From Selenomonadales bacterium (GTDB lineage: Bacteria > Bacillota > Negativicutes > Sporomusales > UBA7701), in assembly GCA_029975165.1 (NCBI GenBank), contig JARKPR010000035.1, forward strand, positions 1-64,000: 64,000 nucleotides of DNA, read 5' to 3'. A program made the position numbers and the translations under genes. A model generated the notes under the pieces. It saw only the letters and a program-made list of their open reading frames with translations, did no database searches and was not told where the DNA came from. Each line of letters starts with the position of its first letter. Position 1 is the stretch's first letter. Positions 43,426 through 52,872 of this stretch are shown piece after piece.

Positions 43426-44373
43426 ATGGTGAAATACATCTTCAAACGAATCTGTTACTTGTTGCCGGTGCTGGCCGTAGTTGCCATCGTCGACTTCGTG
43501 ATAATCCATTTGACGCCGGGTGACCCGGCAGCGGTTATGCTCGGTTCCGACGCCACCGATGCGGATCTGGCCAAGTTGCGTGAGCAACTTGGCCTCAACC
43601 TCCCCATCTACGTTCAGTTCGGTCGTTGGTTATGGGGAGTACTGCATGGCAACCTGGGCTGGTCGATATTCATGGACATGCCCGTTTCCACCGCCATCTG
43701 GCAGCATTTGGGACCGACCGTTTCCCTGACCATTCTGGCGGAAGTCATTGCCATTGCAGTAGCGATCCCTCTCGGCGTTGCGGCGGCTGCCAACCGGGGC
43801 ACCTGGCTGGACCAGCTTTTTATGACATTGGCGCTGTTGGGGATTTCCATCCCCAGCTTCTGGATCGGCCTGAACTTCATTCTACTGTTTGCCGTCAAGC
43901 TGGGATGGTTTCCGGCGGCCGGTTACCAGCCGTTATCGAGCGGTTTGGTCAACCATCTGAAATATTTGATCATGCCGGCCGTCTCGCTCGGCATCATGCA
44001 GGGGGCGCTGATTGCCCGGATGACCCGTTCCTCGTTGCTGGAGGTGCTGAATGAGAACTACATCCGCACTGCGGAAGCAAAAGGGCTGAAGTATTGGGTG
44101 ATAATTTTTAAACATGCCTTGCGCAATGCGTTTATTCCGATACTCACCGTTATTGGCTTGACCTTTGCCGTATTGATAGGCGGCGCAGTCGTGACGGAGA
44201 CGGTGTTCAACATTCCCGGCATCGGCAAGCTGGTGGTAACCGCCGTTCTGCGCCGCGACTACGCGGTCATTCAAGGGGCGATCCTTATGACGGCCACGGC
44301 CTATGTGCTGATCAACCTGGTGATTGATCTGCTGTATGCCCTGATAGATCCGCGGGTACGGTTGTCCAAGTAA
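43426..44373 (+). CDS. ABC transporter permease, DppB type
   Basis: A 315-residue inner membrane permease with six helices. The N-terminal LPVLAVVAIVDFVIIHLTPGDPA is typical of DppB/OppB. The EAA loop, which contacts the ATPase, is ENYIRTAEAKGLKYWVIIFKHALRNA (about residues 205-230, given here only in part as EAKGLKYW). A ribosome site AAGGAGGTGACC precedes the start. Confidence 0.92.
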   Translation: MVKYIFKRICYLLPVLAVVAIVDFVIIHLTPGDPAAVMLGSDATDADLAKLREQLGLNLPIYVQFGRWLWGVLHGNLGWSIFMDMPVSTAIWQHLGPTVSLTILAEVIAIAVAIPLGVAAAANRGTWLDQLFMTLALLGISIPSFWIGLNFILLFAVKLGWFPAAGYQPLSSGLVNHLKYLIMPAVSLGIMQGALIARMTRSSLLEVLNENYIRTAEAKGLKYWVIIFKHALRNAFIPILTVIGLTFAVLIGGAVVTETVFNIPGIGKLVVTAVLRRDYAVIQGAILMTATAYVLINLVIDLLYALIDPRVRLSK

Positions 44374-44402
44374 CTGTGCCCGTCATGAAAGGAGGGAGTT
44401 GC

Positions 44403-45299
44403 GTGGATATCGCAGCAAACGCCATTCTCAAAAAAAAGACGAACTTTCTGGAATCGATTCGCCGGAATATCGTAGTGCGGCGCTTTATGTCCAATCGTCT
44501 GGCAGTGACAGGCTGCGCGCTGTTGACGATCATCTTTTTGATGGCAATATTCGCGCCGCTGCTGGCGACACAGCCGCCATTGGAGATGAAAGTCACCGAT
44601 CGCTTGAAAGCGCCGAGCGCGGCTTACTGGTTCGGCACTGACGAATTCGGCCGCGATGTTTATAGCCGGGTGGTTCACGGCAGCCGCATTTCCATCAGCG
44701 TCGGCTTATCCGTGGTTGTCATCTCCTCGGTGTTAGGGCTGGTATTGGGCCTGTACTCGGCGTATTACCGCCATCTTGACAACTTAATCATGCGTGTGGT
44801 CGACGGCCTGATGGCCTTTCCGGCAGTGCTGCTGGCAATCGCCATCATGGCGGCATTGGGGCCGAAAGTCGAAAACGTCATCATTTCCATTAGCGTCGTT
44901 TATATTCCTACCGTAGCCCGGACGGTCCGCTCGGCCGCGCTGGTAGTCCGCGAGCAGACTTATATCGAAGCCATACAGGCCTTGGGGGGCAAACCCTGGC
45001 GCATAATCTGGCGCCATATTGCGCCTAACTGCATGTCGCCGCTCATCGTGCAGGCCACGTTTATCTTCGCCTATGCAGTCATCATCGAGGCTTCGCTCAG
45101 CTTCCTGGGGGCAGGCACACCGCCGCCCCAACCCAGCTGGGGCAATATTCTCAGCGACGGCCGCACCTTGATCCGACAGGCGTGGTGGATTATGGTGTTT
45201 CCGGGGATCGCCATTGTCATGACCGTCCTGGGCCTGAACCTCATCGGCGACGGCCTGAGAGACCTGCTTGACCCACACACGAACAAGGCCAAAAGCTGA
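44403..45299 (+). CDS. ABC transporter permease, DppC type
   Basis: Second permease, 298 residues from the GTG at 44403, which has AAGGAGGGAGTTGC before it. An ATG 27 bases upstream has no such site. The N-terminal segment SNRLAVTGCALLTIIFLMAIF is the OppC_N domain. FGTDEFGRDVYSRVVHG and the coupling loop IEAIQALGGKPWRIIWRH are family hallmarks. It forms the channel with the DppB-type subunit. Confidence 0.92.
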   Translation: MDIAANAILKKKTNFLESIRRNIVVRRFMSNRLAVTGCALLTIIFLMAIFAPLLATQPPLEMKVTDRLKAPSAAYWFGTDEFGRDVYSRVVHGSRISISVGLSVVVISSVLGLVLGLYSAYYRHLDNLIMRVVDGLMAFPAVLLAIAIMAALGPKVENVIISISVVYIPTVARTVRSAALVVREQTYIEAIQALGGKPWRIIWRHIAPNCMSPLIVQATFIFAYAVIIEASLSFLGAGTPPPQPSWGNILSDGRTLIRQAWWIMVFPGIAIVMTVLGLNLIGDGLRDLLDPHTNKAKS

Positions 45300-45329
45300 A
45301 CAAGGCCGGAAGCGAAGAAGGTGATACGA

Positions 45330-46331
45330 ATGAAAAAGCAGCCATTGCTGGAAGTGCGAGACCTTAAAACCCGGTTTTCCACCGAAACCGGGCTGGTGAC
45401 CGCTGTCGACGGCGTCTGTTTTCAGATATACTCGGGTGAAACCGTGGGCTTGGTCGGCGAGTCCGGCTGCGGGAAGAGCGTGACCTCCTTATCCATTCTC
45501 CGCCTTTTCGGCAAGCACAGCGGGACCCGGCTGGAAGGGAAAATCCTCTTTGAAGAGCGTGATCTGCTGACCGTGCCGCTGGACGAAATCCAGACCATTC
45601 GCGGCAATAAAATCTCGATGATTTTTCAAGACCCCATGACCTCGTTAAATCCGGTATATACGGTCGGCGACCAGATAGCCGAATCCATCGTCTTGCATCA
45701 GAAGCTGGACCGGAAGCAGGCGTTGGCGAAAGCGGTGACCATGCTGGAATTGGTGGGCATCCCGTCGCCGGAAAGCCGCATCCACGACTATCCTCATCAG
45801 CTATCCGGCGGGATGCGTCAGCGGGTCATGATTGCCATGGGCTTGGCCTGCCAGCCGAAATTGCTTATCGCCGACGAACCGACCACTGCCCTCGACGTGA
45901 CGATTCAGGCGCAAATCCTTGAGCTGATGCAGAAACTGCAGTGCGAACTGAACATGGGCATAATCCTTATCACCCACGATCTCGGCGTGGTCGCGGAAGT
46001 CTGCGACCGGGTGCTGGTCATGTACCTGGGGCAAATCGTGGAAGAATGTCCGGTCGAGGTATTGTTCGACAATCCGTTGCATCCATATACCTGCGGACTG
46101 ATCCGCTCCATTCCTTCGATGGCTACCAACCGGCGGGAAGAATTGCACGTCATTGCGGGCATGGTGCCATCCCTGTACCATGTGCCTGCAGGCTGCCATT
46201 TTGCTCCCCGTTGCCCGTATGCCGACGCGCAATGCGGCAATCCGCCCGAACTGGTGACGATAGATGCCGAGCATAAGGTGCGTTGCTGGCATCCGGGGGC
46301 GAGGGCATCCGGCGAAAGGAGGTTGGCCTGA
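45330..46331 (+). CDS. ABC transporter ATPase, DppD type
   Basis: A 333-residue ATPase. Walker [13 protein letters not shown] (about residues 39-50), Q-loop [11 protein letters not shown], signature [16 protein letters not shown] (about 153-168), Walker [13 protein letters not shown]. The C-terminal oligopeptide/dipeptide extension with [15 protein letters not shown] is present and in this family can bind an iron-sulfur cluster. Start at the second possible ATG after AGAAGGTGATACGA. One-base overlap with the next ATPase. Confidence 0.92.
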   Translation: MKKQPLLEVRDLKTRFSTETGLVTAVDGVCFQIYSGETVGLVGESGCGKSVTSLSILRLFGKHSGTRLEGKILFEERDLLTVPLDEIQTIRGNKISMIFQDPMTSLNPVYTVGDQIAESIVLHQKLDRKQALAKAVTMLELVGIPSPESRIHDYPHQLSGGMRQRVMIAMGLACQPKLLIADEPTTALDVTIQAQILELMQKLQCELNMGIILITHDLGVVAEVCDRVLVMYLGQIVEECPVEVLFDNPLHPYTCGLIRSIPSMATNRREELHVIAGMVPSLYHVPAGCHFAPRCPYADAQCGNPPELVTIDAEHKVRCWHPGARASGERRLA

Positions 46332-47314
46332 TGGCTACGCAAGCGGCGCCTTTAGTGGAAGTCGAACAGCTGGTCAAATATTTTCCGGTCAGCAAGAATT
46401 ATTTCGATCTGCGCGTGGTCAAAGCGGTCAACCGAATTTCCCTGTCGATCCGCGAGGGCGAAACATACGGGCTTGTGGGAGAATCGGGTTGCGGCAAGAG
46501 TACGACCGGCCGGTTGATCTTGCGGCTGATCGAACCCACCGCAGGCGAAGTGCGGTTTCAGGGAAAGAATGTGTTGAAGCTTGCCAATGAAGAATTGCGT
46601 AAGGTTCGCCAGGATATGCAAATAGTGTTTCAGGACCCGTTTTCGGCCCTGAATCCACGGATTCGGGTCGGATCAGCCATCAAAGAGACCATGGATATTT
46701 TCGAAATTGGTCCCCCAAATGACCGTAAAGCTCGGACATACGATATTTTGGACAAGGTGGGGCTGCAAAAGGACCACTACGACCGCTATCCGCACGAGTT
46801 TTCCGGCGGGCAGCGGCAGCGTGTCGTGTTGGCGCGGGCGTTGGCAGTAGGGCCGAAGTTCGTGGTTTGTGACGAGCCGGTTTCCGCGCTGGACGTTTCC
46901 ACCCAGTCGCAGATCATCAACTTGCTCGAAAAACTGCAGCGTGACCTGAAACTTACCTATTTGTTCATCGCCCACAATTTAAGTGTCGTGAGACATATCT
47001 CCGACCGGATCGGGGTCATGTACCTTGGCCATCTGATGGAAGAAGCGGCAACAGACAATTTGTTCGCGCGGCCGTTACACCCCTATACGCAGGCGCTGCT
47101 GTCGGCCATTCCCCACCCAAACCCCCGTCACAAGCGCAAACGGGTGGTCTTGTCCGGGGATGTCCCGTCGCCGTTAAACCCGCCGACAGGCTGCGTATTT
47201 CACACCAGATGCCCCATCGCCGTGGGCGCCTGCCGGGATACCGTGCCCGTTTTGCATCAAGTCGCTCCCGGCCATAATGTGGCCTGTCATAAAGTTCACG
47301 AATGGAATATTTAA
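46331..47314 (+). CDS. ABC transporter ATPase, DppF type
   Basis: Partner ATPase, 327 residues. Walker [16 protein letters not shown]-loop [11 protein letters not shown], signature [16 protein letters not shown], Walker [13 protein letters not shown] and the C-terminal [17 protein letters not shown] cysteine region. Start at 46331 overlaps the DppD-type stop (TGATG). With the four genes before it the importer is complete. Confidence 0.92.
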   Translation: MATQAAPLVEVEQLVKYFPVSKNYFDLRVVKAVNRISLSIREGETYGLVGESGCGKSTTGRLILRLIEPTAGEVRFQGKNVLKLANEELRKVRQDMQIVFQDPFSALNPRIRVGSAIKETMDIFEIGPPNDRKARTYDILDKVGLQKDHYDRYPHEFSGGQRQRVVLARALAVGPKFVVCDEPVSALDVSTQSQIINLLEKLQRDLKLTYLFIAHNLSVVRHISDRIGVMYLGHLMEEAATDNLFARPLHPYTQALLSAIPHPNPRHKRKRVVLSGDVPSPLNPPTGCVFHTRCPIAVGACRDTVPVLHQVAPGHNVACHKVHEWNI

Positions 47315-47331
47315 AATAGGAGATGAGGTTT

Positions 47332-48186
47332 TTGAAAGCATTGGGGCTTTATGACGGCAAAATCGTCGACAAGGACCAGCCCGTCATTTGCATCGAAGAC
47401 CGGGGCTACCAGTTTGGCGACGGCGTGTACGACGCCTGGATGATACTCAACGGGAAACACTTTTTACGCAAAGAACATCTGGAACGCTTCGAGAGGAGCT
47501 GCAAGCTCCTGGACATCGAACCCTGCTATACCACGCAGGAAATCGAGGCGTTCAGCGATTTGCTGCTGCAGCAGTCCGGCATTGACATGGGGATGATGTA
47601 TTTCCAATGGACCCGGGGCTGGCAATCGCCGCGGTCCCATATCATCGCGCCCGGCGTCCGGCCGATATTGAGCGGGTCGATCTCGCCCTGGACACCTAAA
47701 CCGGCCGAGTTTTGGACCCAAGGTTGCAAAACCATGTTTTACCCCGACGAGAGGCAGCATTTTTGCAATATTAAAACCCTGAACCTTCTGGGCAGCATAC
47801 GGGCGATCAATGCCGCCGCCCAAGCGGGGTGCTACGAAATTATCTTCGTGCGTGAAGACGGCGGCCGGAAGTTTGTCACCGAAAGCGCCCACAGCAATTG
47901 CCACGCAGTGATGGACGGCGTCATCCACACCGCGCCGCTGGGCAATCTCATCCTGCCGGGGATCACGCGCGGAGTGGTCCTGAGGATCGCCGGCGAGCTG
48001 GGTATTCCGGTCGTGGAGGAATTTTGCACCCCCGAGTTTTTCCTGAATGCGGATGAGGTGTTTGTGTCGGCTGCCAGCGGCATCGTGCCGGTGGGCTGGA
48101 TCGGCGATAAAAGGATCGGCCAAGGGCCGGGGCCGGTATTCTCGCGGATAAACGCCGTATATCTGCAAATGATCGAAAACAACTGA
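47332..48186 (+). CDS. dat: D-amino-acid transaminase (class IV aminotransferase)
   Basis: PLP enzyme of the D-alanine / branched-chain fold IV family, 284 residues from a TTG start. The ATG at 47323 is unusable because the ribosome site AGGAG touches it. TTG at 47332 lies nine bases after AGGAG and gives KALGLYDGKIV, the normal family start. Motifs are EDRGYQFGDGVYDA (about residues 18-31), the Schiff-base Lys in NIKTLNLLG (about 145) and the phosphate-binding TRGVVLR. It probably moves the amino group of D-amino acids to 2-oxoglutarate or pyruvate. A gene for aminodeoxychorismate lyase would look similar, but context favours D-amino acids. Confidence 0.83.
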   Translation: MKALGLYDGKIVDKDQPVICIEDRGYQFGDGVYDAWMILNGKHFLRKEHLERFERSCKLLDIEPCYTTQEIEAFSDLLLQQSGIDMGMMYFQWTRGWQSPRSHIIAPGVRPILSGSISPWTPKPAEFWTQGCKTMFYPDERQHFCNIKTLNLLGSIRAINAAAQAGCYEIIFVREDGGRKFVTESAHSNCHAVMDGVIHTAPLGNLILPGITRGVVLRIAGELGIPVVEEFCTPEFFLNADEVFVSAASGIVPVGWIGDKRIGQGPGPVFSRINAVYLQMIENN

Positions 48187-48227
48187 TAGCCCAAAGGCGG
48201 GCCATTCTGACCATACAGAGGGATGAT

Positions 48228-49853
48228 ATGCTGGCGATAAAGATTATAAAGGGAAAAATTGCCGACGGCTCGGGACAAGCCTGTTATTCGGCGGATATCG
48301 GCATCAGTGGCGACCGTATCGCAGCGGTGGGCGACCTTTCAGCCGCTCCGGCCCGCGAGACGGTGGACGCCAGTGGCAAAATAGTCGCGCCCGGCTTCAT
48401 CGATATGCATACCCATTCGGACTTATCGGTTCTCTACGACCCGCACGCCAACAGTAAAATCTATGACGGTGTCACAACCGAAGTCGTCGGGAACTGCGGG
48501 ATCGGCGTGGCGCCGATAGCCGAGCCCAACCGGCAGCTGCTGGTCGATTATCTCGGCACGCGCATGATCGGCAACCTTCCCGTCGAGATCGACCTGCAGT
48601 GGTCGTCGCTGGCCGAATATCTGGCGTATGTCGATGCCCATCCGCCGGCGGTCAATGTCACGGCCCTGTTGGCCCAAGGCGCCGTCCGCATCGCCGTGAT
48701 GGGCTTCGAAAAAACCGCGCCGAGCGAAGCGCAGCTTGCGGCAATGCAGGCCCTGGTCCGGGCCGGCATGAGCGACGGCGCTGTCGGGTTCAGCACCGGG
48801 CTGATCTATATGCCGGGCGAATTTTCCCGGACCGCCGAACTGACCGCGGTAACCCGGGAAATAAAACCCTGGAACGGCGTTTACGTTACCCATATCCGCA
48901 ATGAAAGCGACGGGGTGTTTGCCGCGCTGGACGAGGCGCTGGCCATCGGCCGCGATGCCGGCGTACCTGTGCATATCTCGCATTTGAAGCTCGGCGGTAA
49001 GGCTGTCTGGGGGCGCGCGGCGGAATTGCTGGGAAAAATCGAGGCCGCCAACGCTGCGGGAGTGGACACGTCGTTCGACCTGTATCCGTATACGGTCGGG
49101 ATGACAGGGTTGGCGGCCTGCATGCCGCCGTGGGCCTTCGCAGGCGGGGTGGGCGAACTGATCGGCCGGCTGCAGGACAAAGCTATGCGGCTGAAGATCC
49201 GGGACAGCATTGAAACCGGCATCCCCGGCTGGCAGAACATGGCCAAGGCGGCGGGTTCATGGGATAAAATCGTCATTACCACCGTCATGGGGGAAGAGCA
49301 TAAGCGCCTGGAAGGCAAGAGCGTCGCAGAGATGGCCGCGTTACAGGGGAAAGATCCGTATACGGCGATTTTTGACCTGTTGGTCGCGGAAAAAGGGCGG
49401 GTGCTGATCGTGACCCATATGATGGCGGAAGAAGATGTGGCCGCATTCATCCGCCATCCTTCGGCGATGATCGGCTCGGACGGCATGAGCGCCTCCACGG
49501 AAGGCCTGATGTCTTTCGGGCGTCCCCATCCCCGCGCCTTTGGTACGCGCGCCAGGGTATTGGAGAGGTATGTCCGGGAACAAAAGCTGCTGAGTATTGA
49601 AGAAGCGGTCAAAAAGATGTCGTACCTGCCGGCGGCGCGGCTTGGCCTGGAGCGGCGCGGCCTGCTCAAAGAAGGCTACTATGCGGATATCGTTGTGTTC
49701 GATCCTGAAACGGTGCGGGGCAAAGCCACCTTTGCCGATCCCAAGCAATATTCCGTCGGCTTTAATGCGGTCATCGTGAATGGCAAACTTGTTTTGAAAA
49801 ACGGCGTGCACCAGGAGGTATACGGCGGGAGGGTGCTGAAAAGGGCAATATGA
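48228..49853 (+). CDS. N-acyl-D-amino-acid deacylase 3
   Basis: Third D-aminoacylase-type protein, 541 residues, more distant than the first two. FIDMHTHSDLSVL (HxH, about residues 60-70), VVGNCGIG, THIRNESDGV, ISHLKLGGKAVWG and MIGSDGMS carry the metal and catalytic residues. The second His of the 'HHK' site is Leu here (ISHLK), as in many D-glutamate-type or dihydropyrimidinase-like members, so its specificity probably differs from that of paralogues 1 and 2. Ribosome site GAGGGATGAT. Confidence 0.88.
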   Translation: MLAIKIIKGKIADGSGQACYSADIGISGDRIAAVGDLSAAPARETVDASGKIVAPGFIDMHTHSDLSVLYDPHANSKIYDGVTTEVVGNCGIGVAPIAEPNRQLLVDYLGTRMIGNLPVEIDLQWSSLAEYLAYVDAHPPAVNVTALLAQGAVRIAVMGFEKTAPSEAQLAAMQALVRAGMSDGAVGFSTGLIYMPGEFSRTAELTAVTREIKPWNGVYVTHIRNESDGVFAALDEALAIGRDAGVPVHISHLKLGGKAVWGRAAELLGKIEAANAAGVDTSFDLYPYTVGMTGLAACMPPWAFAGGVGELIGRLQDKAMRLKIRDSIETGIPGWQNMAKAAGSWDKIVITTVMGEEHKRLEGKSVAEMAALQGKDPYTAIFDLLVAEKGRVLIVTHMMAEEDVAAFIRHPSAMIGSDGMSASTEGLMSFGRPHPRAFGTRARVLERYVREQKLLSIEEAVKKMSYLPAARLGLERRGLLKEGYYADIVVFDPETVRGKATFADPKQYSVGFNAVIVNGKLVLKNGVHQEVYGGRVLKRAI

Positions 49854-49893
49854 CAGGTCATCCGGCGCTGACGCTTATTGAGGGGGAGAAACG

Positions 49894-51216
49894 ATGCAGG
49901 AAAAAACCATAAAAGGCCTTACGCGCAGCGACTGGGTTAGGCAGCATCCCCAGCTCGAAGATGTCATCGCCACCAGGGAGACACTGTGGATAAATCCGGC
50001 TTACGGCGCCGGCGTTGCCCCGGCTATACGGACAATGGGGCTGGCCGATGTCGAGGCTGCCGAGCGGCGGCTGGAGCGCTTCGCCCCCTATATTGCCAAA
50101 GCCTTCCCGGAAACGGAAGGCGCGCAGGGGATCATCGAATCGCCGCTGGTCGCGATCCCCGGCATGCAGCGGGCAATGGAACATCTTTACGGGCGGCGTA
50201 TTCGCGGCCGGCTGTGGGCGAAATACGACAGCCACCTGCCGATCGCCGGTTCGATCAAGGCGCGGGGCGGCGTTTATGAAGTGCTGAAGCTTGCGGAACG
50301 CCTGGCCATCGGGCAGAAACTGCTGCAGGAGACGGACGATTACGGCATAATCGACAGCGAACCTTTCCGGAAGCTTTATGGCCGGTATTCCATCGCCGTC
50401 GGTTCCACCGGCAATCTCGGGCTAAGTATCGGCATAATCAGCGCCAGGCTGGGCTTTAAGGCGACCGTCCATATGTCGGCGGACGCCAAGCAATGGAAGA
50501 AAGACCTGCTCCGCGCCAAGGGCGTAAACGTCGTCGAGTATGATGCGGATTTTACCCGGGCGGTCGCTGCGGGCCGGGAGCAATCGGCGAAAGAAGCCAA
50601 CAGCCATTTTATCGACGATGAAAACTCGCAGGACTTATTTCTGGGCTACGCTGTGGCGGCGATCAGGCTAAAACGTCAATTGGCCGCAAAGCGGATTGCC
50701 ATCGATGAGCGGCATCCCCTGCTGGTCTATCTGCCGTGCGGCGTCGGGGGCTCGCCCGGGGGCATCGCTTTCGGCCTGAAGCTTATCTTCCGGGAAAACG
50801 TTCATTGCTATTTCGCCGAACCTACCCACGCTCCCGCCATGATGCTCGGCCTGATGACCGGGCTGCATGACGAAGTCTCCGTGCAGGATTTCGGCATCGA
50901 CAATGCCACGGAGGCGGACGGACTGGCTGTGGGCCGCCCGTCCGGCTTCGTGGGGAAAAACGTGGGGCCCATCATCCGCGGAGTATATACGGTCGCAGAC
51001 GAGGAGCTGTACCGGCTGCTGCGCCTGCTGGCCGACACCGAGAACGTGTTCCTGGAGCCATCCGCCCTGGCGGGTTTCGCCGGCCCGGTCCGCGTGGAAA
51101 ATGTTGCGGACGGAGCGGTCCATATCGCCTGGGCGACCGGCGGAAGCATGGTCCCGCCGGACATCATGGATGCCTTTTACCAAAGGGCTGCCTTTTGCGG
51201 TGATGTTACATCGTAA
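49894..51216 (+). CDS. dsdA: D-serine ammonia-lyase
   Basis: DsdA converts D-serine (and more slowly D-threonine) to pyruvate and ammonia. The 440-residue length matches E. coli DsdA. The PLP lysine is in [15 protein letters not shown] (about residue 120), the phosphate loop is [13 protein letters not shown] and the C-terminal part has [13 protein letters not shown]. No dsdC-type regulator or dsdX permease is near. The dipeptide transporter supplies substrate instead. Start has GGGGGAGAAACG. Confidence 0.94.
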   Translation: MQEKTIKGLTRSDWVRQHPQLEDVIATRETLWINPAYGAGVAPAIRTMGLADVEAAERRLERFAPYIAKAFPETEGAQGIIESPLVAIPGMQRAMEHLYGRRIRGRLWAKYDSHLPIAGSIKARGGVYEVLKLAERLAIGQKLLQETDDYGIIDSEPFRKLYGRYSIAVGSTGNLGLSIGIISARLGFKATVHMSADAKQWKKDLLRAKGVNVVEYDADFTRAVAAGREQSAKEANSHFIDDENSQDLFLGYAVAAIRLKRQLAAKRIAIDERHPLLVYLPCGVGGSPGGIAFGLKLIFRENVHCYFAEPTHAPAMMLGLMTGLHDEVSVQDFGIDNATEADGLAVGRPSGFVGKNVGPIIRGVYTVADEELYRLLRLLADTENVFLEPSALAGFAGPVRVENVADGAVHIAWATGGSMVPPDIMDAFYQRAAFCGDVTS

Positions 51217-51251
51217 ATATTCAATGTCGCCGGAAGAATAGGAGGAGTGGC

Positions 51252-52271
51252 ATGAGTTCACCCAAAGTTGTGGAAATGGCAGAGCTTTTGGATCAGCTAA
51301 TCAATACGGATATATCCGGCCGAGGGGTTATCAGGCCGCTGCATGCTGCGGCCAGAAAACTGCTCGATAAACCTATGACCTTGGCCGCCGCGGAGTTATT
51401 GCAAACCGCCGTTGCGCCGGAGAAGCCGGTGATCATCGCTACCGGCTGGGTCGACCAGCCTCTGGTGGCCCCCGGCTGCGGCGAGTCGGACGGTCCTCCG
51501 GGGGCGGTCCTTCTAGCGCGTGCGCTACGGGTGTCTTTAAAGGCTTTGCCGATTATTCTCGTGGACGAATGCCTTGTCGAAGGAATGAAAAAGATTGCCC
51601 GCGCCGCCGGCTTTCAATGCGTGCCCCCGGAACATCTCCGCTATTCCGTCGAGCTGAATAAAATGATAACCCTTTCGATCCTCCCCTTTCCCGTCGACCC
51701 GGAAGAGGCGAAAATAGAAGCGGCCAGGATGATCGAGAAATTCGGCCCGGCAGCCTGCATTGCCATTGAGCGCGGCTCGATGAACGACGCCGGCGTGATC
51801 CACAACATGGCCGGGCGGGACACCGGAGAAACCATGGCCAAGCTGGACTATCTGTTCAGGGAGGCGCGGCGTAACGCCATCCCTACCATAGGCATCGGCG
51901 ACGGCGGCAACGAAATCGGCATGGGTAATATCGCCGAAGCCATTCGCGACCAAATACCTTACGGCAAAAAGTGCCAATGCCCGTGCGGCGCCGGTTTGGC
52001 GCCCTCGACCAACGTCGATGTGCTGGTCACGGCCACGATCTCCAATTGGGCCGCCTATGCCATAACGGCCATGCTGGGCGCTCTCACGGGAGCAGATGTG
52101 ATAAATACTGCGGAAAGGGAAAAAGAAGTCCTGTCCGCCACGGCCGGCGCCGGCTTTCATGACCCGATCGCCGGCTCAGTCACGCCGAGCGTCGACGGCT
52201 GCCGCGCCGAAGTGCAGCTGGCCATGGTATCCTTGATACGGGAAATCGTCGTTCAACGACAGAAAGGGTAA
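51252..52271 (+). CDS. D-glutamate cyclase (DUF4392 family)
   Basis: The 339-residue protein fits DUF4392, whose vertebrate member turns D-glutamate into 5-oxo-D-proline. Conserved pieces are ATGWVDQPLVAPGCGESDGPPGA, PAACIAIERGSMNDAGVIHNM, GIGDGGNEIGMGNI and NWAAYAITAMLG (near 257-268). These are from my memory of the family. It closes the D-amino-acid operon: transaminase, D-serine lyase and this enzyme cover the major free D-amino acids of cell walls. A terminator follows. Confidence 0.85.
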   Translation: MSSPKVVEMAELLDQLINTDISGRGVIRPLHAAARKLLDKPMTLAAAELLQTAVAPEKPVIIATGWVDQPLVAPGCGESDGPPGAVLLARALRVSLKALPIILVDECLVEGMKKIARAAGFQCVPPEHLRYSVELNKMITLSILPFPVDPEEAKIEAARMIEKFGPAACIAIERGSMNDAGVIHNMAGRDTGETMAKLDYLFREARRNAIPTIGIGDGGNEIGMGNIAEAIRDQIPYGKKCQCPCGAGLAPSTNVDVLVTATISNWAAYAITAMLGALTGADVINTAEREKEVLSATAGAGFHDPIAGSVTPSVDGCRAEVQLAMVSLIREIVVQRQKG

Positions 52272-52326
52272 AAAATTTCGATTTGGGTCACTGGGGATGC
52301 TCCTACTTAAAATGGTAGCAAAATAT

Positions 52327-52370
52327 GCAGGCCTCGTCTGCGGAAACCGGCTGACGGGGCCTGCTGTTTT
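52327..52370 (+). terminator. Terminator of the D-amino-acid operon
   Basis: GCAGGCCTCGTC (52327-52338) pairs with GACGGGGCCTGC (52353-52364), then TGTTTTGT. Confidence 0.85.
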
Positions 52371-52408
52371 GTATAAGAATGCAGGCAGCTGCAATCTGCT
52401 TTTTTCGG

Positions 52409-52589
52409 TAAGCTGCGCCACGCTTCCAAGGGCTACGATAACTTTAGGCCGCACGAGTGCCATCTCCCCGTCCAGCCAGTTCATGGCGCAGAAGCGGCCC
52501 TCATCGACCGTCGGTGTCCGGTTGCCCTTGGCCATAGGGCTGAAAGTCCAGTAGATGATCAAGGTCTGCAGGGTGTACAAGAAGAGCAA
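52409..52589 (-). pseudogene. Uracil-DNA glycosylase (family 4/5-like) fragment
   Basis: On the minus strand a frame reads SPMAKGNRTPTVDE, then WLDGEMALVRPKVIVALGS. In family 4 uracil-DNA glycosylases the corresponding block is CRPPxNRTPTxEE ... LxxEIxLxRPKVIVALG. Only this internal piece is left. The N- and C-terminal catalytic parts are gone, and beyond the motif the frame runs into the operon terminator. It marks a genome junction between the D-amino-acid operon and the tRNA-Sec locus. Confidence 0.75.
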
Positions 52590-52614
52590 TCTTCGCGTTT
52601 AGATCGGCGGACCC

Positions 52615-52702
52615 CCAATTTTCGATGAAATATTTGCGCGGGATTCTTACTTCCGGTAGGGAGGGGACCACGCTTTTCTTTCTTTCTCTACCAATTTTAG
52701 AA
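52615..52702 (+). repeat. Dispersed repeat copy B, upstream of tRNA-Sec
   Basis: Partner of 38164-38247. It ends 46 bases before the -24 box of the sigma-54 promoter, at a distance suited to an enhancer site for a sigma-54 activator. CTTCC-GGTA-GGGAG can fold into a small stem in this copy. Whether it is a protein-binding site or part of an RNA is undecided. Confidence 0.72.
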
Positions 52703-52747
52703 AACAGATGGCCTGCTGACCCACATATACGACAGCGCTTTGCTATG

Positions 52748-52763
52748 GCATAAAACTTGCAAA
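52748..52763 (+). promoter_or_regulatory. Sigma-54 promoter of tRNA-Sec
   Basis: TGGCAT-AAAAC-TTGCA has GG (52749-52750) and GC (52761-52762) separated by exactly ten bases, the -24/-12 geometry of RpoN promoters. The predicted start is near 52774, only about five bases before the tRNA-Sec 5' end. No sigma-70 promoter is evident in this stretch. Confidence 0.8.
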
Positions 52764-52778
52764 TAAAATTATGTATGG

Positions 52779-52872
52779 GGGCGGATGGGGCCTGGTGGCT
52801 TCTGCGGTCTTCAAAACCGTTTCGTGGCGTTAATCCGTCATGGGTGGGTTCGATTCCTACACGCTCCCGCCA
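52779..52872 (+). tRNA. selC: tRNA-Sec (selenocysteine, anticodon TCA)
   Basis: A 94-base cloverleaf. The anticodon stem GCGGT/ACCGT encloses CTTCAAA. The long acceptor GGGGGCGG faces ACGCTCCC (seven pairs plus a terminal mismatch). A very long variable arm (TTCGTGGCGTTAATCCGTCATGG), the T arm GTGGG-TTCGATT-CCTAC and encoded GCCA are present. The TCA anticodon reads UGA, in line with four in-frame UGA codons in the genes that follow. Confidence 0.93.
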
